From: Archaeoglobi archaeon JdFR-42
GTDB lineage: Archaea; Halobacteriota; Archaeoglobi; Archaeoglobales; JdFR-42
Reading direction: 5' to 3'
Assembly: GCA_002010305.1 (NCBI GenBank)
Contig: MTND01000038.1
Location: 1-41,273 of the forward strand
DNA length: 41,273 bases
How positions within the stretch are numbered: the stretch's first letter is position 1; each line of letters starts with the position of its first letter. The notes beneath the pieces were generated by a model. The model saw nothing but the letters and a program-made list of their open reading frames with translations. It was not told where the DNA came from and ran no database searches. Below are positions 1-8,454 of this stretch, in pieces. Position numbers and translations under genes: made by a program.

Positions 1-91
1 AACCCTTAATAAGATGGTGAATAAGCCTTGTTTTTCCAGTTCCTGGTTCCCCTTTGATTAATAAGTTAGCTCCCAATTCACTATCCTCCAA
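1..91 (-). CDS. P-loop ATPase, N-terminal fragment (cut by window edge)
   Basis: Only the first 30 codons or so are inside the window. They read as a short N-terminus followed by a strand and a Walker A loop (GEPGTGKT), which is typical of RecA/KaiC-like or other P-loop ATPases. The likely start is a TTG at 89-91, overlapping the end of the membrane-protein gene to its right, so the two are probably co-transcribed and perhaps act together. The family cannot be decided without the missing 3' part. KaiC-like signalling ATPases of archaea often begin this way, but that is an inference. Confidence 0.55.
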   Translation of the reverse strand, partial: MEDSELGANLLIKGEPGTGKTRLIHHLIKG

Positions 92-791
92 CCATTTTTA
101 CCAGTTCTCGTAAATAATTATTTCCATTGTAAGCAAACACAATCAAAGCTGCGATTTCCATAAATTTATAACTTCCGACCATCACAAGGTCAATATTGAT
201 AAGAGAAAAACCATACAGCACAAAGGCCAGGGTAAAGCCGTTTATGATATCAACCAGATTTATGGGAACAATGATAATTCCGCCTTTTAGATAGGGAAGA
301 TACTTCGAGAGTGTTACATAAAGAATGTATAAAAGCACAACTATTGAAATGGCGAATACCACATCCATTGACTTAAATAAAATCCCCGAAATTACAGGAA
401 AATCTTGGACCAGTCGAAGCGAAAAGATCCAGTAGACACATATGGCAAGGAGGGTAACCACAAATCGATCCGGGACTATCTTAGGTAGCAAGTGGGATAC
501 ATCCATTTTTGCAAAAACGTAGATAAAATACAGAATTATGATCAGAAAGAACTGAGGAATTACCACCCGCTCTATGACATATACCCATTCGGGAAGAGAG
601 AACAAAGCCTTTCCAACTTCAAGTATGGCCCACGCCAGAAATACAACCAAGGATGCAACCATGATGAGAGTGGTGGATTTCCAATACAGATTGATTCTCT
701 CTTTATCTTCCTCAGCCAGATTTGTAATTATGAATAAAAGATAAATGCCGACCAGTGCATCCAGTGCACCCATGACGCCAATATAGCTCAT
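81..791 (-). CDS. polytopic membrane protein, about seven TM segments
   Basis: A 236-residue, very hydrophobic protein with roughly seven membrane-spanning stretches and short loops. It begins MSYIGVMG and ends MVGG. No catalytic motif is visible. The 3' end overlaps the start of the following P-loop ATPase fragment, and the 5' end overlaps the aminotransferase stop by about 4 bp, so it sits inside a host operon. A membrane sensor or transporter-like accessory of the ATPase is possible. The family is not recognised. Confidence 0.7.
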   Translation of the reverse strand: MSYIGVMGALDALVGIYLLFIITNLAEEDKERINLYWKSTTLIMVASLVVFLAWAILEVGKALFSLPEWVYVIERVVIPQFFLIIILYFIYVFAKMDVSHLLPKIVPDRFVVTLLAICVYWIFSLRLVQDFPVISGILFKSMDVVFAISIVVLLYILYVTLSKYLPYLKGGIIIVPINLVDIINGFTLAFVLYGFSLINIDLVMVGSYKFMEIAALIVFAYNGNNYLRELVKMVGG

Positions 792-1927
792 ATTAATACA
801 TCCTTAATTCTCTTTAGAGCCTCCATAAGGTTTTCCCGAGACGTTGCATATGAAATCCTCACCCATCCTCTCCAGCTCTTTCCAAAAGCCTCTCCTGGAG
901 TTACTGCCACGTATGCCTCCTGGAGCAATTGTTCAGAGACCTCCACACCAGTACCAAAGGAACTTACATCAGCGAAAAGGTAGAAGGCCCCATCAGGTGG
1001 TGCATATGAAATTCCCATTTCCTTCAACCCATTCACCAGTAGGTCGCGCCTCTTTTCAAATTCTTCTACCATACCAGCAAGAAATTGCTGATCTCCCTTC
1101 AGGGCGGCAATTCCCGCATACTGGACAAAGGATGTAGCACAACTCACCGAATGCTGCTGAACCTTAAGCATAGAGTCGATAATATTCCTAGGGGCTGCTG
1201 CATATCCCAGCCTCCAGCCAGTCATGGCATAAGATTTGGAAAAACCGTTAACCGTGATGACCCTTTCCCACATCCCATCAAAAGAAGCAAGACTGTAATG
1301 GACACCATCATAAATGATCTTCTCATAGATCTCATCGGATATAACAAGGAGATCATGATCTACCGCAATATCCCGGATTTCTTTCAAGAATTCCTTTCGG
1401 AAAACCACTCCAAGAGGGTTGTTAGGAGAGTTAACGATGATCATCTTTGTTTTATCACTCACATATTCCTGCAGGTCAGGGGCTTCGAAATTCTCATTCA
1501 AAGGACACCACACAACCTGTGCTTCGGCCATCATCACACAGGCTTCATAAGTAACCCAAGATGGTTCGAGGAGGATTACCTCATCTCCCCTGTTTACCGT
1601 GGCCATTACTGCTTCAAAGATGGCATGCTTCGCTCCCGGCGTTACAAGGATCTCTTCCGGACTGTATTCGATTCCATTCTCAACTCTGAGTTTATCTGAA
1701 ATTGCCTCCCTCAGCTCAGGGATCCCTTTGCTTGGAGTATAGTGAGTGTGGCCGTCTTCCATGGCTTTAATAGCTGCCTGAATGATGTGCTGGGGAGTTG
1801 GAAAATCCGGCTCTCCGACACTCAGGCTGATGATATCCTTTCCTTCTCTTTTTAACTTTGCTGCAAGATCCGAGATTTTCAGGGTTGCCGATTCTTCTAT
1901 TTTCTCAAGTCTATCTGCCACCATCAT
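788..1927 (-). CDS. class I/II aminotransferase (aspartate aminotransferase-like)
   Basis: About 380 residues of fold-type I PLP aminotransferase, normal length. Visible motifs are the N-terminal [10 protein letters not shown], the substrate loop [15 protein letters not shown] with the cofactor-binding Asp, and [15 protein letters not shown] with the Schiff-base Lys, followed by the conserved C-terminal Arg region (WVRISYATS). It likely moves the amino group between aspartate or another amino acid and 2-oxoglutarate in the cytoplasm; substrate specificity cannot be read from sequence. Start chosen at ATG 1927 (a second ATG follows directly; an in-frame TTG lies at 1936). It overlaps the end of ribH, so the two share a transcript. 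Confidence 0.88.
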   Translation of the reverse strand: MMVADRLEKIEESATLKISDLAAKLKREGKDIISLSVGEPDFPTPQHIIQAAIKAMEDGHTHYTPSKGIPELREAISDKLRVENGIEYSPEEILVTPGAKHAIFEAVMATVNRGDEVILLEPSWVTYEACVMMAEAQVVWCPLNENFEAPDLQEYVSDKTKMIIVNSPNNPLGVVFRKEFLKEIRDIAVDHDLLVISDEIYEKIIYDGVHYSLASFDGMWERVITVNGFSKSYAMTGWRLGYAAAPRNIIDSMLKVQQHSVSCATSFVQYAGIAALKGDQQFLAGMVEEFEKRRDLLVNGLKEMGISYAPPDGAFYLFADVSSFGTGVEVSEQLLQEAYVAVTPGEAFGKSWRGWVRISYATSRENLMEALKRIKDVLI

Positions 1928-2333
1928 ATTTTCCAAGCCTCTGTACCAGTTTTACAGCCGCTTCAACAGCCCGCTTTGCATAATCAATCCGTTCATGGGC
2001 TTCCAGCCTTCCCATCCCTGGGCCAGAGATGCCAAGGGTGACAGGTTTGCTGAACTCAAGGGAGAGATCCATTATCTTCCTTGCGGCATGTTGAGCTACA
2101 ACCTCATCATGCTCAGTTGCGCCCTCAATAACACACCCCAGAGTGACAACAGCATCCACATTCCCCTTGTCCAGCATTTTCTTTACTGCAATAGGGATAT
2201 CGAAAACCCCCGGGACTCTAACAACTTCAGCGACTTCTGCTCCAAGAAATTCTGCATGTTCTTTCCCCAAAATTTCCATCTGATATGTTATATCTCGATT
2301 AAATTCAGCCACGACAAACCCAAGTTTTACCAT
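1911..2333 (-). CDS. ribH: 6,7-dimethyl-8-ribityllumazine synthase
   Basis: A 140-residue protein of the usual compact archaeal lumazine synthase size. It shows the family signature: N-terminal [38 protein letters not shown] with the catalytic His region, and the [12 protein letters not shown] strand. The enzyme condenses 5-amino-6-ribitylamino-uracil with dihydroxybutanone phosphate in riboflavin synthesis and normally forms pentamers or 60-mers. It lies 4 bp downstream of the archaeal riboflavin synthase gene, which performs the next step, so the two act in sequence. The start ATG follows a GGTGAT stretch. Confidence 0.93.
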   Translation of the reverse strand: MVKLGFVVAEFNRDITYQMEILGKEHAEFLGAEVAEVVRVPGVFDIPIAVKKMLDKGNVDAVVTLGCVIEGATEHDEVVAQHAARKIMDLSLEFSKPVTLGISGPGMGRLEAHERIDYAKRAVEAAVKLVQRLGKYDGGR

Positions 2334-2337
2334 CTTA

Positions 2338-2808
2338 TCACCTCAATATAGGGCCGACATCGGCAAATCCCTGCCTCTGCCCGGTTCCTGCCTCCTTGAG
2401 TAGTTTATCGGGAGACGTAATAAGTTTTATGGCATTTTGAACATGCTCTCTCACTCTGTTTTCAACCACTTTCAGCAATTCTTTTTCCTGTTCAACTTCA
2501 TCCTCATAAACGAATACTTCGATTATATGGGTGTTGGTCATTAACTGGGCCATGATCAGCCCGAGAGAGGCTTCGTGTGCACACTGTTTATCTATAGGTT
2601 CACCGCCGGGCATACCCAGAGCGATGACCACATCACATTGCCTCTCTTCAATTAACTTTTTGCTCCCCACTGGCAAATCCTTTATACCCGGGACTGTATA
2701 TCGTATAGCCCTGAATCCCCAACGCCGGAGCTCGTCCTCTGCTATCTTTCCCATGTCAACCCTTGCGAAAGTGGTGTCACACACCCCAATTCTGGCTTTA
2801 CCTTTCAT
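2338..2808 (-). CDS. ribC: archaeal riboflavin synthase
   Basis: 156 residues, matching the archaeal riboflavin synthase family. This family is paralogous to lumazine synthase and unlike the bacterial RibE trimer. Visible features are the N-terminal [30 protein letters not shown], and [25 protein letters not shown]. It dismutates two lumazine molecules to riboflavin plus the pyrimidine precursor. It overlaps the 3' end of the class V aminotransferase by 11 bp and precedes ribH by 4 bp, giving a compact flavin operon. The enzyme type itself is good evidence for an archaeal host. Confidence 0.93.
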   Translation of the reverse strand: MKGKARIGVCDTTFARVDMGKIAEDELRRWGFRAIRYTVPGIKDLPVGSKKLIEERQCDVVIALGMPGGEPIDKQCAHEASLGLIMAQLMTNTHIIEVFVYEDEVEQEKELLKVVENRVREHVQNAIKLITSPDKLLKEAGTGQRQGFADVGPILR

Positions 2809-3946
2809 ATACCTCCAGAGCAGCTTTTACCCCGTCTCCATATCCACTTATAGCCCTCAACTTATATAATACAAACTCAACTGCTGCAATGGTGTTGAGC
2901 AATTCTTTATAACTCACATTCCCCATATTTCCGATTCTGAAAATCTTCCCTTTAAGGTGATCCTGTCCTCCTGCAATGGTAATACCGAACATTTTCCGAA
3001 CTTTTCCTCTCAGATCCCCATCTGATACACCATCGGGCATTTTAACGGCTGTTATGGTATTGGAATACTGGCTGTACTCATTCAATTCAGGAAACAGATC
3101 AAGACCCATGGCCTCCATAGCTGCTCTGCACCCTTCAGAGAGCCTCCTGTGCCTTGCAATTCTGTTTTCCAGTCCTTCTTCTTCAATGATCTTTAGAGCC
3201 TCGTACATGGCATAAAAGAGAGGTATTGCGGGAGTATAGGGTGTCTGGGTTGGAGTTTTTCCAACACTCTTTCTGTAAGCATTTAGGTCGAGGTAATAGG
3301 GAGATTTGCCGGTATAGCGATCCCAGGCTCTTTCGCTGACTGATACAGCAGCGAGTCCTGGAGGTGCTCCAAGACACTTCTGAGAGCCAACAATGGCCAC
3401 ATCTACGCCCCATGCATCGACCTGAACATCATCGCCTCCAATGGAGGTTATACCATCCATAATTGTGAGAGCATCATACTTTCTCGCAAGCTCTGCAATC
3501 TCTTTTGCAGGATTTAATATGCCCGTGGAGGTTTCATTGTGAACTAAAGCCACAGCCTCAGCTCCATTGGCCAGTGCCTTTTCCACCATCTCCAAATCAA
3601 TGGAAGAGCCCCATTCAAATTCCAGTTTCTCTGTTTCGCAGTATCGCTCGGCTATGAGACCAAGCCTGGCTCCAAACTTCCCGTTATTGATGGTCACAAT
3701 CTTTCCATCAACGAAATTGGCTATGGCTGCTTCCATTCCAGCAGTTCCTGATCCAGATATCAGAAACAGATCGTTTTTCGTGGCAAAAATATCTTTAAGC
3801 TGGGCAATACAGTAATCCATTATTTCTCCAAATTCATCTCCACGGTGGTTAATCATGGGTTTAACCATCGCTTTGAGGACTCTGGAATGGAGAGGGACCG
3901 GTCCAGGTATCATTAGCAATTCATCCACTTTTAAGCCTCCGGGCAT
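2798..3946 (-). CDS. class V aminotransferase (alanine-glyoxylate / serine-pyruvate type)
   Basis: A 382-residue PLP enzyme with the class V signature: LMIPGPVPLHSRVL at the N-terminus, SGSGTAGMEAA, NETSTGI, MDGITSIGGDDV with the pyridine-binding Asp, and VGSQKCLGAPPG with the PLP Lys. It belongs with archaeal alanine/serine-glyoxylate or broad-range transaminases; the exact substrate is unknown. The ATG at 3946 lacks a ribosome site. An in-frame GTG at 3928 is preceded by CGGAGG and lies about 38 nt below a TATA-like stretch at 3961-3972, so the shorter form may be the real one. It heads the operon continuing into ribC and ribH. Confidence 0.87.
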   Translation of the reverse strand: MPGGLKVDELLMIPGPVPLHSRVLKAMVKPMINHRGDEFGEIMDYCIAQLKDIFATKNDLFLISGSGTAGMEAAIANFVDGKIVTINNGKFGARLGLIAERYCETEKLEFEWGSSIDLEMVEKALANGAEAVALVHNETSTGILNPAKEIAELARKYDALTIMDGITSIGGDDVQVDAWGVDVAIVGSQKCLGAPPGLAAVSVSERAWDRYTGKSPYYLDLNAYRKSVGKTPTQTPYTPAIPLFYAMYEALKIIEEEGLENRIARHRRLSEGCRAAMEAMGLDLFPELNEYSQYSNTITAVKMPDGVSDGDLRGKVRKMFGITIAGGQDHLKGKIFRIGNMGNVSYKELLNTIAAVEFVLYKLRAISGYGDGVKAALEVYER

Positions 3947-3960
3947 TTTTACATCAGAGG

Positions 3961-3972
3961 GAATATTTAAAG
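3961..3972 (-). promoter_or_regulatory. TATA box of the aminotransferase-ribC-ribH operon
   Basis: On the minus strand this reads CTTTAAATATTC, a good archaeal TATA box. Transcription would begin about 25 nt downstream, near 3940, which favours the GTG start at 3928 over the ATG at 3946. Confidence 0.5.
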
Positions 3973-4087
3973 TTAATGTTACCTGTTCAAAAATTCAATA
4001 TTCATGGGATTCATTACAGACAATCAGGGATGATTTCACCACACCAATGGTAGCATGTGCTATCTATAGATGTTTAAACTATTTCTA

Positions 4088-4540
4088 TTACTTTTCTACA
4101 GAAGTGCCATATTTTACCTTCGCCTCATCCAGAATTTTTCTTACAATCTTTGCAGTGCTACAGAGCTCACACTCCTCCCTGTGGGTTATTCGAACCACTT
4201 TTGCCTGGATACCTCTCTCCCTCAATTTCTTTTCCAATTCCTCTTCATTGAAATGCTGGTCATATCCAAGGGCAATTATATCTGGCCTAAACTCCATAAC
4301 CGGCTTGAAAATATCCTTTTTATCTCCCAGAACTACCTTATCCACCCATTTTATGGCTTTGATTACCTCCAGCCGCTGATGTTCCGGTATGAAGGGTTTT
4401 GGTTTGTGCTTTACATTGGAGTCTCTTGCAATCACCACTATAAGCTCATCTCCCAGCTCCTTCGCCTTCTTCAGATAGGCAAGATGACCCGGGTGGATTA
4501 TATCAAAGGTTCCGGTAGCCATCACCCTCTTCACCTTCAT
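4088..4540 (-). CDS. ribL: FAD synthetase, archaeal RibL type
   Basis: 150 residues of a cytidylyltransferase-like nucleotidyltransferase with ATGTFDIIHPGHLAYL (HxGH motif) near the N-terminus, and a C-terminal ECELCSTAKI stretch with the paired cysteines typical of archaeal RibL. It transfers AMP from ATP to FMN to give FAD. It completes the flavin theme of this flank together with ribC and ribH. The start ATG at 4540 overlaps the TGA of the upstream JAMM gene (ATGA). A longer start nine bases upstream exists but lacks this coupling. Glycerol-phosphate cytidylyltransferase-like relatives are an alternative, less likely given the cysteines. Confidence 0.87.
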   Translation of the reverse strand: MKVKRVMATGTFDIIHPGHLAYLKKAKELGDELIVVIARDSNVKHKPKPFIPEHQRLEVIKAIKWVDKVVLGDKKDIFKPVMEFRPDIIALGYDQHFNEEELEKKLRERGIQAKVVRITHREECELCSTAKIVRKILDEAKVKYGTSVEK

Positions 4541-4938
4541 AATTCCCACTCTCCTTCTTCTGGGTCATCCACCACTTCCACGGGTATAGGTTCTCCACGT
4601 CTGGTATAGCACACCCAACAATCATCTTCAAAAGGATAGTAGGTTATGATGTGTAACTTGCCAAAGGATGAGAACAGTACAAGATCTTGGCTGGATGGCT
4701 CAGGACTGGATGAAGGATGGCTGTGAACAGTACCCACCACAGACAGGTCGATGGGGAGCATGTGAAGGTGCATTAAAGCACTGCGATCGCCAAAATGCCC
4801 CGGGAGGAACAACACCTCAGAAATTATTCCATCTCTCTGGCGTAGAACCCCAGCAAATTCATCCGGATAGGATTCCTTACTCACCTCAAGGATGAATTGC
4901 AGAGTTTCCCTACCCATTTTAATGTCTCTGTCTCTCAT
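4537..4938 (-). CDS. JAMM/MPN metalloprotease-like protein
   Basis: About 130 residues forming one MPN/Mov34 domain. The JAMM zinc motif is complete: an upstream Glu in DEFAGVL, then HSHPSSSPEPSSQD giving the two His and the Asp. Family members cleave isopeptide or small-modifier linkages in archaea (SAMP-type deconjugation), or act in related hydrolysis. The substrate here is unknown. The gene sits between the isomerase-like gene (19-bp overlap if the ATG at 4938 is used; an ATG at 4917 avoids it) and ribL (ATGA overlap), implying co-translation with FAD synthetase. Confidence 0.82.
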   Translation of the reverse strand: MRDRDIKMGRETLQFILEVSKESYPDEFAGVLRQRDGIISEVLFLPGHFGDRSALMHLHMLPIDLSVVGTVHSHPSSSPEPSSQDLVLFSSFGKLHIITYYPFEDDCWVCYTRRGEPIPVEVVDDPEEGEWEL

Positions 4939-5707
4939 CTTCTATATCCCTCAATATATCCCTGATCTTCCCCATCCCTATGAGGAGATAATCCACATCG
5001 CCATAGACCTCCAGAGTTATAGTATCGTTATAAATCTTTCTAACCTCCCCAAGAATGCTCCTGAAATCTATATTTCCGGCTCCAACAGGAAGATGCAGAT
5101 CCCAGAAATGACTGAAACCACCGTAATTATCGCTTAAATGTAGATGTCTGATATAGCTACCCAGATTGTTTATGAACTCCATGGCCCGGTTCTCCATCCC
5201 CATGAGATTGGCATGGCCTACATCCAGACAGAGATACAGCCCATCGACGGCATTAAAATACCGCATCATCTCTTCATGACTCTCGGCTGTATTCTCAAGG
5301 CAGATCATGATGGATCTGGATTCCCCCATCTCTCTTAACTTTTCCAGCATTTCCACCTTCATCTGAAATAAAGCCTCATCGGATAGATTAAAGGTTCTGG
5401 AGATAACTGGATGGAGTACCATCTTCGATGCATCAATTTTTCTGGCAAAATCTATTGCCTGAGTGAAGAGTCTAAGATGTGCCTCATATAAAACAGAAAA
5501 GGGGCTGGTAAGCTCGATCTCTGGAGCATGAACGATCGGAGGATTGCTGAAACTCTGAAGTATATCATCCAGCTTTTTCGAAGCATAATCTTTAAAATCC
5601 CTGTTAAGCTTTATTTCGACAAAATCGGGTTCAACCTCTTCAAGAGATCTTAGATTTTCCCCGATTTCCTGGATTTCATTCAGCTTCAACAGATGTCCAA
5701 GAAGCAT
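4919..5707 (-). CDS. sugar-phosphate isomerase/epimerase-like TIM barrel protein
   Basis: 262 residues resembling the xylose isomerase-like TIM barrel / AP endonuclease family 2 superfamily. Metal-ligand style motifs are spread along the barrel: VHAPEIE, MVLHPVIS, ICLENTA, LCLDVGHANLMG, IRHLHLSDN with HFWDLHLPVGAGNIDF, and the terminal ITLEVYG. Members are epimerases, isomerases or endonuclease IV relatives; the function here is unassigned. It is the first gene of the unit that runs into the JAMM protein and ribL, and lies about 100 bp from the divergently oriented tRNA-Asn. Confidence 0.8.
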   Translation of the reverse strand: MLLGHLLKLNEIQEIGENLRSLEEVEPDFVEIKLNRDFKDYASKKLDDILQSFSNPPIVHAPEIELTSPFSVLYEAHLRLFTQAIDFARKIDASKMVLHPVISRTFNLSDEALFQMKVEMLEKLREMGESRSIMICLENTAESHEEMMRYFNAVDGLYLCLDVGHANLMGMENRAMEFINNLGSYIRHLHLSDNYGGFSHFWDLHLPVGAGNIDFRSILGEVRKIYNDTITLEVYGDVDYLLIGMGKIRDILRDIEDERQRH

Positions 5708-5807
5708 GCATTCAGATAGAATGAATATAGGATATAACCTTTGTTAAGAAGGGCAAAGTTTAAGAACCCAAAAATTTTTATCTGTGGAGAGTAAGTGCCA
5801 TGCTGAT

Positions 5808-5880
5808 GCCGCCGTAGCTTAGCTGGTAGAGCGCGTGGCTGTTAACCACGTGGTCACAGGTTCGAATCCTGTCGGCGGCG
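5808..5880 (+). tRNA. tRNA-Asn (GTT anticodon)
   Basis: The sequence folds as a complete 73-nt tRNA. The acceptor stem is GCCGCCG / CGGCGGC with discriminator G, followed by a D arm with GCTTAGCTGGTAGAGC. The anticodon arm is CGTGG-CTGTTAA-CCACG (anticodon GTT), and the T arm ACAGG-TTCGAAT-CCTGT. CCA is not encoded. An AT-rich box A (about 5769-5780) lies 30 nt upstream. The 3' end is the attachment site of the mobile element that follows. The tRNA remains intact because the element restores the 3' end. Confidence 0.97.
5869..5880 (+). other. attL core (tRNA-Asn 3' end)
   Basis: CTGTCGGCGGCG at the end of the tRNA recurs at 37798-37809. The two copies bracket the integrase-bearing element. 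Upstream, the right copy shows weaker similarity to the tRNA (AACCAC and GGTTC conserved), as if a longer tRNA 3' fragment had decayed there. Confidence 0.8.
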
Positions 5881-5889
5881 TATTTAATG

Positions 5890-5939
5890 GAGGTTCGGGT
5901 TATCCTCGACAGAAAGAGGGTAGATCCGAACCTCTTTTT
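5890..5939 (+). terminator. stem-loop and T-run after tRNA-Asn
   Basis: A perfect 9-bp inverted repeat (GAGGTTCGG at 5890-5898, CCGAACCTC at 5926-5934) is followed directly by five T. It probably ends tRNA transcription. The left arm overlaps a 16-bp box that recurs beside attR at 37818-37833, so this region may also be an integrase arm site. Confidence 0.6.
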
Positions 5940-5940
5940 A

Positions 5941-5954
5941 CTTTCACATGAAAA
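5941..5954 (+). promoter_or_regulatory. element palindrome site 1
   Basis: CTTTCACATGAAAA, one mismatch from the TTTTCAYRTGAAAA consensus. It is followed by GGGAGGGG and the integrase start 24 nt later. Confidence 0.7.
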
Positions 5955-5978
5955 CAAAATAGGGAGGGGTGAATTGTT

Positions 5979-7184
5979 TTGCAGGTCTATGATGTGCACA
6001 GGTATGAAAAGAAGCTGTCCTATACTGAAAATAGAATTAAGAAGTTAGAAAATAGTAGTGTTATTAAATTAATTTTCCAGTTCAGGGATGCATGTTTTGC
6101 ATCAGGGATAAAGGCTCCCAGGATAGAGAAGCATTTAGACAATCTGAGCAGGATTGCCAAATGGCTCGGAAAGAGCTTCGAAGATACAACAAAAGAGGAT
6201 ATTGAGAAAATCCTGGCAAGGCTGGAGAGGGCTAATGCCCTGTCAGACTGGACAAAATACGATTACAAGAGGACGATCAAGACATTCTTTACCTGGCTGG
6301 GAAAAAAGGAGATTGTAGAATGGATTGTTCTAACAATTCCATCAAAAAACAAGCTTCCCGATGAGATCCTGACAGAAGAGGAGATCCAGAAGATGGTGGA
6401 TGCTTGTGAGAACCTGAGAGATAAAGCCATGGTTGCAGTGCTGTATGAGAGCGGAACAAGGGTTGGAGAGTTCCTGAAAATGAAGATCAGAGATATTGTT
6501 TTTGACAATAAGGGAGCTGTGATTCAGGTAACAGGCAAGACAGGAGATAGAAGGATCAGGCTGGTTGCTTCTGTTCCTTATCTTGCTCAGTGGCTGGATG
6601 CCCATCCACTGAAGCATAACAGGAATGCCTTTGTATGGCTCTCTTTGCAGAGGAACCTGAATATAGAGAGGAATGGGAATAAACCAATGGAGTATGATGC
6701 TTTAAGGATGCAGTTAAAGAAGATAGCGAAGAGAGCAGGGATTGAGAAAAGGATATATCCCCACCTGTTCAGACATTCAAGAGCCACTCATTTAGCTAAA
6801 TGGCTTACTGAAGCCCAGATGTGCGAGTTCTTTGGATGGGTTCAGGGCTCAGATATGCCCAGGATATACGTGCATCTTTCAGGAAGAGATGTGGATGATG
6901 CAATTCTGAGTATGTATGGCATTGAAAACAGGGAGATGGAAAAGCCCAAGATGGAAGTTGTGAAATGCGATAGATGCAAGGCTATCAATCCAAAAGATGC
7001 CCAGGTCTGCATGCGTTGTGGGATTCCTCTTGTTGATGCGGTGGATGAGTGGTATTGGGAAAAGAAGAAGGAGGAAGCTCTTACTGCCTATGTGATGAAT
7101 TCTACTTTCGGGAAAGCTATAATGAACATGGCAAAAGAAATGCAAGAGTTGAAGATGATTCTGGAGGAAATGAGGAAAAAGTAA
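5979..7184 (+). CDS. tyrosine recombinase integrase with C-terminal zinc ribbon
   Basis: 401 residues. An N-terminal SAM-like core-binding domain (about 20-110) precedes the catalytic domain, which carries ESGTRVGEFLKM (first Arg), HLFRHSRATHLA (HxxR) and YVHLSGRDVDDAIL (nucleophile Tyr). A C-terminal CDRC...CMRC zinc ribbon and a short helix follow, as in several archaeal integrases. It catalyses integration at and excision from tRNA-Asn. The start is a TTG at 5979 after GGGAGGGG; it is supported by the decayed copy near 37917, which is similar from this point on. The gene is intact and not split by att, unlike SSV-type integrases. It is the only gene between attL and the leftward operon end. 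Confidence 0.93.
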   Translation: MQVYDVHRYEKKLSYTENRIKKLENSSVIKLIFQFRDACFASGIKAPRIEKHLDNLSRIAKWLGKSFEDTTKEDIEKILARLERANALSDWTKYDYKRTIKTFFTWLGKKEIVEWIVLTIPSKNKLPDEILTEEEIQKMVDACENLRDKAMVAVLYESGTRVGEFLKMKIRDIVFDNKGAVIQVTGKTGDRRIRLVASVPYLAQWLDAHPLKHNRNAFVWLSLQRNLNIERNGNKPMEYDALRMQLKKIAKRAGIEKRIYPHLFRHSRATHLAKWLTEAQMCEFFGWVQGSDMPRIYVHLSGRDVDDAILSMYGIENREMEKPKMEVVKCDRCKAINPKDAQVCMRCGIPLVDAVDEWYWEKKKEEALTAYVMNSTFGKAIMNMAKEMQELKMILEEMRKK

Positions 7185-7185
7185 C

Positions 7186-7422
7186 CTATTCTCTCTTCAT
7201 TTTAATAAGTGGGTTCTTGAGAGTAAGAACTTTCATGGGCTTTCCATTCTCGTCTTCCCTGATGAACGTGGTTACCTTCGGTATAACTACAACACTTTTA
7301 CCCTGTTTTCCCTTGCTCAATGCTCTAAGCTCCTCTATAACTGCCTTTTCACCGAGCCTTTCCAGTTCCTCTATTTCACGTTCCAGCTTTTCCAATTCTT
7401 TCAGTTCTCTGGTTGTAACCAT
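7186..7422 (-). CDS. small protein, candidate antitoxin
   Basis: 78 residues. The N-terminal half is a charged coiled-coil-like helix (KELEKLEREIEELERLGEKA); the C-terminal half is strand-rich (SVVVIPKVTTFIRED, MKVLTLKNP). It starts 4 bp after the BrnT/DUF4258-like gene with GAGGATGAGATA before the ATG. Toxin-first order and small size suggest the partner of that toxin. No DNA-binding fold is clearly visible, so the role is inferred from position only. It is the last gene of the leftward train and ends 2 bp from the integrase. Confidence 0.55.
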   Translation of the reverse strand: MVTTRELKELEKLEREIEELERLGEKAVIEELRALSKGKQGKSVVVIPKVTTFIREDENGKPMKVLTLKNPLIKMKRE

Positions 7423-7426
7423 TATC

Positions 7427-7711
7427 TCATCCTCTTATTTTCTTGTTATATAACCTTTTTTCAGCATCGGTAGAATCTCTTGCAGTTTTCAATCTGTAAT
7501 TGTTACCCCATGACCTTTTGAGAAAGATTGTAAGATAGCGACCACTGTAAGGGTTTCTTGCCAGAATTTTATAGTTGTTTTTCCCAAGATAGATTCTAAG
7601 ATGCTTGTTTATCAGAGCTTCAATTACCTCATTGATTGAAACATTATGCTTCCTCATGTGAAGTTCGATTATGTGATTCCATCTTATTATCCAGTGTCCT
7701 ATTACAACCAC
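7427..7711 (-). CDS. BrnT/DUF4258-like candidate toxin
   Basis: About 94 residues. The N-terminal HWIIRWNHIIELHMRKHNVSINEVIEAL and the C-terminal YRLKTARDSTDAEKRLYNKK match the pattern of the RelE-fold BrnT/DUF4258 RNase toxins (TARD-T-EK-Y ending). The GTG at 7711 has no nearby ribosome site. The frame is open further upstream to the previous stop, where GAGGTGATAGA precedes an ATC codon, so the true start is uncertain. Downstream lies its possible antitoxin. Confidence is moderate because the family is divergent. Confidence 0.55.
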   Translation of the reverse strand: MVVIGHWIIRWNHIIELHMRKHNVSINEVIEALINKHLRIYLGKNNYKILARNPYSGRYLTIFLKRSWGNNYRLKTARDSTDAEKRLYNKKIRG

Positions 7712-7753
7712 TTTATCGAGCTTTCTACGTCTTCTTCTGATTCTATCACCTCA

Positions 7754-8183
7754 TCAGAACCACAGTATCCTTATCTCCCCTCTGAGATACTTAATCTTAG
7801 CAGTAATCTTCTGAATATCCCTTGCAGTCATAGTATCGAGAGTTCTCTTTAATGTCATCCATGAAGGAGGATATTCCCTTTCGTATCCGAGAGTTCTTAA
7901 AAGCTCCATGTTCTCCATGCACCACTTTTCCATCTCCCTTAAGCTCATTCCGTTCCTCACCATGAAGTAGGTTAAAGCTGTAAGAAATACGGGGTCATAG
8001 GGTTTTCTTCCCCTCCCCTTATGTTCCTTTCTTGGAACCATCGTTCTGACTGCATCTATGACAAGCTTGAGGCATGGCTCAGACATCCTGCAGAAGATAT
8101 CTCTATCGCATTTTAACGTGTAACAAAATTCATGTCCATCGGTGGGGCTATGTCTTATACTTCCCACACAAGACATGGAACCT
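7754..8183 (-). CDS. truncated transposase-like protein (N-terminal domain only)
   Basis: About 140 residues. The core, PRKEHKGRGRKPYDP-FLTALTYFMVRNGMSLREMEKW, followed by a helix-rich SWMTLKRTLDTM segment, resembles the N-terminal helix-turn-helix part of IS4/IS5/IS1182-like transposases. No DDE catalytic domain follows; the protein stops after KIKYLRGEIRILWF. It is either a transposase remnant or a domesticated DNA-binding protein. The start is uncertain: ATG 8183 overlaps the upstream gene by 29 bp, and a later ATG occurs at about 8085. There are no terminal inverted repeats around it, and the gene fits neatly in the operon, which favours domestication. Confidence 0.5.
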
Positions 8184-8442
8184 TCGCTCCATTCTCCTGG
8201 TATCTTGCTTCTTTGGTAGCCCTGTATTTCCTGCCATTCCATGTTACAAAGAAGGTAGCTCCAAAGGGAGCTATCGCAAAAGCCTTATGTTTTCTTGGAT
8301 CTGGGAAGATGGTTCTGATTCCGGTTCCTTTTTTACCGTAGGTTACGTAGTCTTCCCCTTCGAACCTTGCCTGTTTTTTGAATCTTATTGTTGTGGGTTC
8401 TCTTTGTGGTCGAGTTCTCCTCCTTACCCTAACCACATCCAT
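8155..8442 (-). CDS. small basic protein
   Basis: 95 residues, rich in Arg and Lys (VRVRRRTRPQREPTTIRFKK at the N-terminus) and in predicted strands (AFAIAPFGATFFVTWNGRKY). No known family recognised. The ATG at 8442 follows GGAGGGG closely. The third codon, GTG 8436, would sit exactly 18 nt below the palindrome at 8455, the spacing seen at other gene joints, so the protein may begin there. One of a run of tiny basic proteins that may bind DNA or form a particle. Confidence 0.65.
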   Translation of the reverse strand: MDVVRVRRRTRPQREPTTIRFKKQARFEGEDYVTYGKKGTGIRTIFPDPRKHKAFAIAPFGATFFVTWNGRKYRATKEARYQENGAKVPCLVWEV

Positions 8443-8454
8443 CCCCTCCTTCTA

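Noticed and set aside
7650-7663. TCATGTGAAG inside the BrnT-like gene as another palindrome site
   Set aside because: Only the centre matches, the outer A/T arms are missing, and it is mid-gene.
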